From Dastarcus helophoroides (lineage: Eukaryota; Arthropoda; Insecta; Coleoptera; Bothrideridae), in contig CM053326.1 of the NCBI GenBank assembly GCA_028583605.1, forward strand, positions 5,334,104 to 5,398,103: a stretch of DNA of 64,000 nt, read 5' to 3'. Positions 57,330 to 64,000 of the stretch are shown here, piece by piece. A model generated the notes under the pieces. The model had not been told where the DNA came from. It saw only the letters and a program-made list of their open reading frames with translations, and ran no database searches. A program made the translations under genes and the position numbers. How positions within the stretch are numbered: the first letter of the stretch is position 1; every line of letters begins with the position of its first letter.

Positions 57330-57780
57330 TCAGTTACTTTTTTGGAAATTTCGACTTTTCTTGAAGAATTCGATTTTTATTGCTCATGTAGAATTATGTA
57401 CTTTCCAAAAATTTCAACTTTTTTCAGAATGTCGACATCTTCTCGTTCTTCTCCCAAATTGCCAACATTTGAAATTTTGACTTAATTTGGAGAATTTCGA
57501 TATTTTTCAAAGTTTTTACTTTTCTTGAAAATTCTAGCTTTGAAATAAGTATTTTTGGGTATACTTAGTTTTGAGTTTTATTGAAAATCTTGATTTTCTA
57601 AAACATTTCGACTTTAGATTTTGAAAATTTTGAGTTTTCAATTTTCCATCTCTTTTAATTTCCACTTTTCCCAAATTCTAATTTAATTTGTGAAGTTCAA
57701 CCCTTTTACAATTTTAATTTTTCAAAATTTTGTTTTTTCTTTAAGTCTGATTTTGTTGAAATATTGCAGTATTGAAATAT
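57330..57780. repeat. Quasi-periodic AT-rich tract
   Basis: Degenerate units of the AATTTCGACTTTTTTGAA type, like those at 8700-11160. It ends exactly at the start of the MITE that follows. Confidence 0.55.
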
Positions 57781-58359
57781 TAGGTTTGTTCCAACCGAAT
57801 ATCAAACTAGTTTGCAACCGTCCGGCGCATGTGCATTCAAAATTTACCGTTCCAACCAAGTGCAAACTCCAACCCAACTGGCAGTCCGGTGTTCCAACCG
57901 TGCTCTGACTAGTTCGTGAATTGATTTGTGATCAGTCAGACCAGTCAGCAGCCGAGAGCTTGTACTGGCAGTTGGGAACATGCGCAATAAGTAATCGATA
58001 AGCGGTATCTAATTTCTCAGCTGTTATTTGTCAATACGATTGTTAGATGTTTTGATCTTGTCGGAGCAAATGTAAATTGTGTTGTTAAGTTCTGAATTCT
58101 ATTTTTCATCCACTATATTTGCTCAAAAATAATAAAAATGAATTTCGTAGAGGGATTTATATGTGATGAAGATTTATTTTCATCGCTTTCGATTGAGACA
58201 GACGGCGAAGACCAGGGGTTTTCCGAGAAATCCTAAAGTGCGTTCCAACGTGTACAATCCCAAACCAGTCGGAGTGTAATATGGATTGCACGCATGCGTA
58301 CGAACTAGTTCATGAATTAGTCGGAAACTAATCAGAAATGTTCGGTTGGAACAAACCTA
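57781..58359. mobile_element. MITE with TAGGTTTGTTCCAACCGAA ends
   Basis: The two ends are inverted copies over about 20 bp. Subterminal words GTTCCAACC, AACTAGTT and GTGCAAACT recur. A 31-codon open stretch (58138-58233) begins MNFVEGFICDEDLFSSL and is acidic; it may be the N-terminal remnant of a parent-element protein. The target duplication is not resolved; end style and size would suit PIF/Harbinger, but this is a guess. Confidence 0.65.
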
Positions 58360-58374
58360 TTGAGAAGAATTTCT

Positions 58375-58690
58375 TCTCTGGTATGGTGGACATACTAAGT
58401 TACCGTGCTCTTCTTTCTAAACTTTCTTATCCTTTGTACTAATTTTCAATTCAGAAGAGTTTCGCCTTTAGTATGGTGGACATACTGAGTTACCGTGCTC
58501 TGATGTTTTGCAATTGGCCTTTCCATTCTTTTATTTTTGCATATTCCCTGATATTTCTCTTTTTATATATTATTTCTTTTCTTTGTTCCTGAAGAAGCCC
58601 CCTACGATGGTGGGCGAAGCGTCGAACACTTTTAGTAGTTCTTTGACATGTGTTACGGAGTTTTTCCCCAGTGAAGGAGTCGTGGCTTAG
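58375..58690 (+). repeat. Direct repeats and a GAAGAAGCC-GCGTCGAA motif
   Basis: The block TATGGTGGACATACT followed by AGTTACCGTGCTCT occurs twice (about 58380-58412 and 58470-58502). At 58587-58630 the sequence CCTGAAGAAGCC...GGGCGAAGCGTCGAAC resembles the GAAGAAG...CGAAACGTCG segment common at ends of Penelope-like elements. No RT was found nearby, so the parent is uncertain. Confidence 0.45.
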
Positions 58691-59105
58691 TATTTATAAT
58701 TTCCTAGAAATTCTTCTAAGTGCCACTGTCAAGCTATGAAATAATTTCCTTCACTATCGCCGGCTAGCGTTGGGGAAAGAGCAAGAGCCTCTTTTTATTG
58801 CAGGCTGGGAATCGTACACCCCTGTGAGGACCCCTCGTTTGGGCCGATGTGATAATCTAGTGGGGGAAAACTTTCCAAAAATTGACAAGTCGGGAACTCA
58901 GGAGTGAAAATAGTCCAAGATTCCGCCTAAATAGGAATTAAGTTTGGTAATTGCGCGGCACGATGGCTAAAGAATACCAAAAAGGGGCGCCAGCTGATTT
59001 TGAATCACGCAATTTACCTAACGGAGACTGTCGAAAAATCACCAAAATATACCTAAAACGGAAGCTGGACAACTCACTCCTAGATGGCGTAGTTCCCGTT
59101 CTCGT
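58691..59105. other. No gene; moderately GC-rich
   Basis: Less AT-rich than the surroundings. A 67-codon open stretch at its end runs into the CT repeat and is an artefact. Confidence 0.45.

Positions 59106-59110
<5 letters not shown>

Positions 59111-59150
<40 letters not shown>
59111..59150. repeat. (CT)n microsatellite
   Basis: Uninterrupted CT dinucleotides, 20 units. Confidence 0.95.
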
Positions 59151-59153
<3 letters not shown>

Positions 59154-59154
59154 A

Positions 59155-60355
59155 CCTACCTTATTGAGAGTGTTGCCGTCTATGTTTTAACCTTACAATT
59201 TAGACAGACAGAAAAATAATTCTTAGAACCAATAAAACAAAGTATTTCAAAGGCAGAATAAGTTCAGTGTATTGCACGCCCTTTTAAACATTAACAATAC
59301 ATGCACACAATGAGGTCAGTGTATGTCCCACAAAATTTCCTATTCCGATGTTAAGTTAAAAATTATTGACACTATTTATGGGAAGAAAAGTGCGCACTTT
59401 GTTCCGGACAGTTTCTTATAAAAGTTGGAATACTTTACCCTTGAAATATGTTTCACATTTTAACGTTCTCGATTAATGAGTACAAATATTAAGTTCCTGT
59501 TTCTAAATCAAGGTAACTAGGATTTAAGAATTGCACACAAAATTAACAGTGGCTGGACCTAAGCCCACCAGAACAAGCTAAGTAAGCAAACGAAAAAGGG
59601 TTGTAGGTAATATTTCAAACCGTATTATAATTTAGGTTACAATCCAAATAACTGACACATCTATGGTTCCAACTACAATGAGACAATCCCCACGTAATAA
59701 TATAAAGAAGGGGTACTTAAGTGATCGTCGTGAAGGGTCCCAGGTCGAAGTGGATGCTTGTACTTTGTGCGGCTACTGAATAGATTTACACGAACTCCCT
59801 TCACCGAAGTCCACGAAGCCCACACTTGGAGGTTTCCACGAGACGATGACCACTCCTTTGGAACTCCTCGTGTCTCTTCACAGGTCCTGATTGACAGATC
59901 AGAGATGGATCCAAGATACAGATGATAAGGATTTAAAAATGAATCCGACAAGGATCCCAACCGAAAAAGAGCCTTGGTTATTAGTCGGCTTTGCCGCGTG
60001 CTTGGGAAGCACCTCCCTGCTTATTCCGGAAAAACCGGAACCATCTGAGGCTTTCGTCCTAACCCAGTAACACCATGAAATACAATCGCCCCAGACGGTC
60101 CGAAGATGGGTTACAGTAAATCCCTCACAGGACAAACATCCAAGATCCACTTGGAAAATTCTGTAACATCACCTTGAGAAGGATGACTCCCAAGTGAACG
60201 ACCAGAGAGAAGATGGTCGATTTGCCCCAGACCAAGACTGACAGAAGATATGCCAGCACTTACAAAACCAACAGATGTATGTTTGGTGGCCTAGCCACAA
60301 GCACTATCTCTAACGGAAATTTAAACCGTAACACACGGGCCAGTCCCGGAAGTAT
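59155..60355. other. No gene recognised; GC-richer tract at 59660-60350
   Basis: The tract stands out by composition. Minus-strand open stretches of 95 and 83 codons (59673-59960, 59899-60150) overlap in different frames and carry no motif I know. It could be an unrecognised repeat or a captured fragment. Confidence 0.45.
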
Positions 60356-60359
60356 ATCC

Positions 60360-61257
60360 TGAAATATTGTTTTTTTGAAAACCATTTTTTTTACTTCCAC
60401 TTTTGTTCAAATTTCTGATTATTTCCCGGAGTTTTAAGATTTTTGAAATTTTCGAATTTTTTTTGACAATTTTCATTTTTTTGAAAAATTGAGTTTTTCT
60501 CACAATTTTGATTTTTAAATTTTGAAACTTTTTTTTAAGAATGTTTACTTTTTTTTGAAAATGTCAGAATTTTGTCATTAAATTTCGGCTCTTTTAGGAT
60601 GATTTGTTCCAGAATTTAAACTTTTTTTAACATATTAATTCTTTGTGAGAGATTCGACTTTTTTCGTAGTTTCGACGTTTATGTAATAAATGGTATTTTT
60701 ATTTAGATAATTAAAAAATTCGGCTATTTTTTGAAAACTTTCCCTTTTTCCAAAAATTGCATTTTTCTGAAAATTTCGATTTTTAAAATGTTCGAACTTT
60801 TTTCACAATTTCCACTTTTCTAAAAATGGTAACTCTTTGCCATTAAATTTCGGCTTTTTGCTTAAGATATTATGACTTTCTTCAGAATTTAAACCTTTAC
60901 AAGATTTCAATTTTGTATAAAAATTTCAGCTTTTTTCAATAATTTCGACTTTTTCGTGGAGTTTCGACTGTTATGTAGTAAACTGGATTTTTATTTGAAA
61001 AATTTAAAATTCGACTCGTTTTGAAAATTTTTACTCCTTTGAAAAATTGGATTTTTCTAAAATTTCGATTTTTAAAATTTTCGATTTTTTCTCCGAATAT
61101 TTACCTTTTTTAAGAATTTTAACTTTTGTCATCAAATATTGACTTTTTTAAGTTATGACATGTCAAAATTTAAACGTTTTCAAAATTTCAATATTTTTGT
61201 AAAAATTTCGACTTATTTTCAAAAATTTCTACTTTTTTCTCGAAGTTTCAACTTTCA
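60360..61257. repeat. Quasi-periodic AT-rich tract
   Basis: The clearest stretch of this kind in the window. Successive units combine TTTTTGAAAATTT, CGATTTTTAAAATTTTCGA and TTTCGACTTTTT, at roughly 25-35 bp. A coarser repeat is visible: the run from TTTTTAAGAATG-like through GCCATTAAATTTCGGCT and TTATGTAATAAA recurs near 60565-60690, 60830-60980 and 61110-61260, a higher-order period of a few hundred bases. Confidence 0.65.
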
Positions 61258-61259
61258 TA

Positions 61260-62186
61260 CAGGGTGCCCCGTACCGTTATGTTCAAATTTTGCTAGCCTA
61301 AACTAGATTTAATTATAAGACTAAAAAACCTAAAAAGTTGTTGGTTGATCTTCTTTTTTCAAAGTTACGGGCCTATAAAATTATTCAGACAATAAGCATA
61401 AATAAGAGATAGTTTTTAAATTTATGTTACAAATTGTTAAGGAAACAGAAAATAAAAATCTAGGTAGTCATGCAAGAGCCAACAGGATCAAATTTAAATT
61501 TAACTCAAAATTTAGCAGTGACTATCTTAATATTTAAATAGAGTAAACAAGACGACAATGGTAAATTCGCCAAATATTCGTTTCAGCTACTTCTATTCGT
61601 TTAATAATTTACAAATCCTTATTGATGAATGTACAACCTCTTTTAGAAGTTCCACTTTATTAGGAAGGGATATGTGGTTTCAAAGGGACGGTGTACCACC
61701 ACATTTTGGAACACATGTTCGAAATGTTCTCAGTAACAATTATCCACAATGGATTGGTTGGGAGGATCCTGTTGCCAGCTAGATCCCCTGACCATTACTC
61801 TCTAGACATTTATTTAGTTAGTTAAAACTTAGTGTACAGTAAAGTTTTAAATACGAAAGAAGAATTAATTAAACGTATTCAGCAATCTGCTCAACAAATT
61901 GGGATAAATAGACTTCAAATAAGAAGTGCCACTTTGTCCATTGGATTACGCGCGCAGGCCTGTATTCAGCTAGGAGAACGGCATTTGAAAACTTAATTCA
62001 CTTTTTTAATAATAAATTAGGTTCCTATTTAGGTAACTTTTTCACTTACTTGATTTTGATGAAATTTCATAGCTCTGTAACTTTAAAACAAAAGAAGATC
62101 GACCTACAACTTTTATGTTTTTTAGTCTTGGACTTAAGTGTGGTTTATGCTCCCAAAATTTGAACATAACGATGCGGTACACCCCG
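61260..62186 (+). mobile_element. Internally deleted Tc1/mariner-type element
   Basis: The ends CAGGGTGCCCCGTACCGTTA and the inverse of the right end (CGGGGTGTACCGCATCGTTA) run on through TGTTCAAATTTTG and AAGAAGATC-type blocks for about 130 bp. TA flanks both sides. The inside retains the C-terminal third of a transposase only. Confidence 0.85.
61560..61995 (+). pseudogene. Tc1/mariner-type transposase, C-terminal remnant
   Basis: A 74-codon open stretch ends DMWFQRDGVPPHFGTHVRNV with the second catalytic Asp and WIGWEDPVAS, the block corresponding to WIGRRG in the group seen at 43445. A stop follows. Broken frames continue through RHLFS, KRIQQSAQQI and ATLSIGLRAQACIQLGERHL to a terminal TGA-rich end near 61995. 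The DNA-binding region and first Asp are absent. It belongs to the same broad group as the 43-kb element but to a different subfamily, since the terminal repeats differ. Confidence 0.8.
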
Positions 62187-62189
62187 TAT

Positions 62190-63320
62190 AGTAAGTTAGC
62201 TATCAGCTGGGAATTCGTCTGCAGATTTAACTGAATAATTAGAATTTAAAAGGAAAACAGTCCCAAATTAAAGGGAGTTTTTAAATTTCTTGAATTGGCG
62301 GATCAATCTATTTGTTTTAATTTGTCTCTGCAAGAGATGATGCTACTGATCAAATATGCTTTCTTATTTATGAAATTAATTTACATAAATGTAATAACAT
62401 TAATTTGATCAGTTAAGCACAGCTTTAAAGAGTTTTCGCAGATTGCAGTATCTTCTTTTAACTAAAGAATTTATTAAACCTTATAAATATCGTCAAATTT
62501 GAAAGAAAAGCTCTGTTCAAATAAACGAAATTTTTCTATAAGTAATATTTCAAATGATAACATTTTATTTCGTGAATTGTTTTAAAATTCAATACACCGA
62601 AAATATGACAAAAGAGCAAAACAAAATACCAAAATAGGGAAGAACCAGTCAAATACGGGAGATGTGGCAACTGTCAACAGAGAAAGCCAGAATAGGGGGA
62701 GTACGCGCCCTATCGCGTTATGAGGCTGTCAAATGTTCGACCATTTCCTCTAAAAGAATCCTACGTGCAAGTTACATTAGGTTTGAACCCTCGTAGTTAG
62801 ATGACACCGTCGTTGTGTTGTAATTGCCAATTTTTGCATTTATTTACATAGAAAATGAGTCACTGCCATATACATGTGGGAGTAGAAAATCGAGATCTGG
62901 CAGAACTGAAGCGGACAAACAGACCGACAAACACACTTTCGCATTTATGTATTAGGTAGGATAGCAGTAGCTCTTTATTTATATTAGAAATAGACGTTAG
63001 TGAGCTAGAACTCGATTATAGAGAATTTCAGTTGATATCAAATGAATTAGGAATTTCAAGAAGGTATTTGTGAGGTCGTTGTGAACGTTTATAAAAATGG
63101 TCGAAAAATGTTTTTAACATTTACTCAGTTTAATTAAAGCCAGAAGGAGATATCCTAAAGTTGCAAGGAGTAATAAGGGATATCAATACTTAATAACACC
63201 TTGAAAATTCTTTATTTTTTTATGACCCAAATTTAATATTTTCCTTTCATGATGCTGAGTGGCGTGGAAAGCTGCCTATGAAGACTTGTTGATAGATAAA
63301 TAACTGTAGAATTGTTTTAA
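62190..63320. other. No gene recognised
   Basis: AT-rich, with a less AT-rich block at 62640-62820 (AGTACGCGCCCTATCGCG near 62699) lacking recognisable content. Confidence 0.45.
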
Positions 63321-63324
63321 TAGA

Positions 63325-63405
63325 CGAGGGTAAATCAACTATGAACTAATGCTATCATCATAAAAAGAAGGACAGGCGTGTTTGCAGCCAATGGAGAAGT
63401 TTCAT
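63325..63405 (-). pseudogene. Mariner 3' end fragment
   Basis: Read on the minus strand, CATTGGCTGCAAACACGCCT and TCCTTCTTTTTATGATGAT correspond to the last coding part of the mariner at 23140-23190. They are followed after a deletion by GTTCATAGTTGATTTACCCTCG, the same family's terminal repeat. Only ~80 bp remain, so most of the element is gone. Confidence 0.75.
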
Positions 63406-63409
63406 GATG

Positions 63410-64000
63410 TTGTTAATACTGTATTTAATGTAATGAGATTAAAATATATATTAACACTAATAAATCACTGGAAAAATTGTTGAAAATCCGTTAACAAATG
63501 ACTGAGAAATAGGTTATTGAAATTTACATATTTTAGCGCGAAGGTCTGTATGTGTGATGTCATTTGACCCGTCAGAGATCGTCGCCTCATAAATCACTGA
63601 ACAAGAGGAAAAGCTCGCAGATTTTGTTAATTGTTGGATATGTTTTAGAGGACCGAAATCTAAGAGACGCATTTTTTATTGACTGTTTTTGTTTTGAATG
63701 GTTTTATGGGTAGTTCTACTCCTGTGGATAAGGTCAAATGATGTCACACGCGTAATGAAATTTATTCTTACAAGCGCAACTTCAAAGGTCCATAACTTTT
63801 TCATTTGTAAGAGATATCTTAATAATTATTTTTTATATTTGTATTATTTTACTTAGATATTTATAATTGGAGTAATAAGAAAAAATAAAAACTTCTCCAT
63901 TGCGCACAAATGTTTTAATAAAACCATCATCATGGAATCGCAAGCATATAATAATCGCATGGTGATAAGCTGGGACTATAAGGAAGGTGTTCTAATGTTG
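63410..64000. other. No gene; short inverted repeat at 63552-63749
   Basis: GTGTGATGTCATTTGACC at 63552-63569 and the inverse at 63732-63749 match at 16 of 18 positions, enclosing about 160 bp. This may be a small MITE. Nothing else recognised up to the window end. Confidence 0.45.

Noticed and set aside
58951..59154. 67-codon open frame ending in a Leu-Ser repeat
   Set aside because: The C-terminus is the CT microsatellite and the upstream part has no motif.

Overview
The window is nuclear DNA from an insect or closely related arthropod with a large, strongly AT-rich, repeat-laden genome. The evidence is the transposon repertoire: Ty3/Gypsy LTR elements, several non-LTR lineages, two Tc1/mariner-type groups, pogo/Tigger, piggyBac, several hAT-type elements and MITEs. 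Many of the decayed proteins resemble families familiar from beetle, hemipteran and lepidopteran genomes, but I cannot fix the order. I found no intact host gene, no functional tRNA or rRNA gene and no bacterial-style features. Every recognisable coding stretch belongs to a mobile element, and all of them are broken.

Layout. 1-5 kb: a small relic of a repetitive gene family, then the 3' half of an RNase H-bearing non-LTR retrotransposon. 5-8.2 kb: a diverged inverted-repeat element carrying a solo LTR and a layered palindrome. 8.23-15.68 kb: a hAT-type element bounded by 18-bp inverted ends and an 8-bp target duplication (one mismatch). It is filled with quasi-periodic AT-rich sequence and has swallowed a second solo LTR and a complete 3.75-kb transposon with ~400-bp terminal inverted repeats, a perfect 8-bp duplication and a recognisable but frameshifted transposase. 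16.8-18 kb: a non-LTR tail and a TA-flanked MITE. 20-23.3 kb: a mariner split by an unknown insert and by a Gypsy 3' fragment. 23.6-28 kb: two non-LTR copies of different lineages. 28.3-33.2 kb: a pogo/Tigger element carrying a piggyBac, a hAT MITE and several foldbacks.

37.3-41.1 kb: a third solo LTR of the same family and an A-B-A arrangement of non-LTR fragments. 43.0-44.9 kb: a Tc1/mariner-type element with ~300-bp inverted repeats. 47-48.5 kb: a non-LTR endonuclease relic and a long repeat with a tRNA-like core, whose partner lies inverted at 56.6-57.1 kb. 49.6-54.2 kb: a Gypsy element on the minus strand with both LTRs, young by LTR identity but interrupted. 55.2-58.4 kb: a hAT non-autonomous element and a MITE. 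60.4-62.2 kb: another quasi-periodic AT tract and a deleted Tc1/mariner-type element. The rest is AT-rich sequence in which I recognise nothing.

The most promising material is the pair of nested hAT-type elements at 8.2-15.7 kb, the tRNA-cored long repeat pair, and the dense foldback structures at 7.0-7.7 and 31.6-33.4 kb. All assignments come from reading the sequence and remembered family signatures; no search was run.
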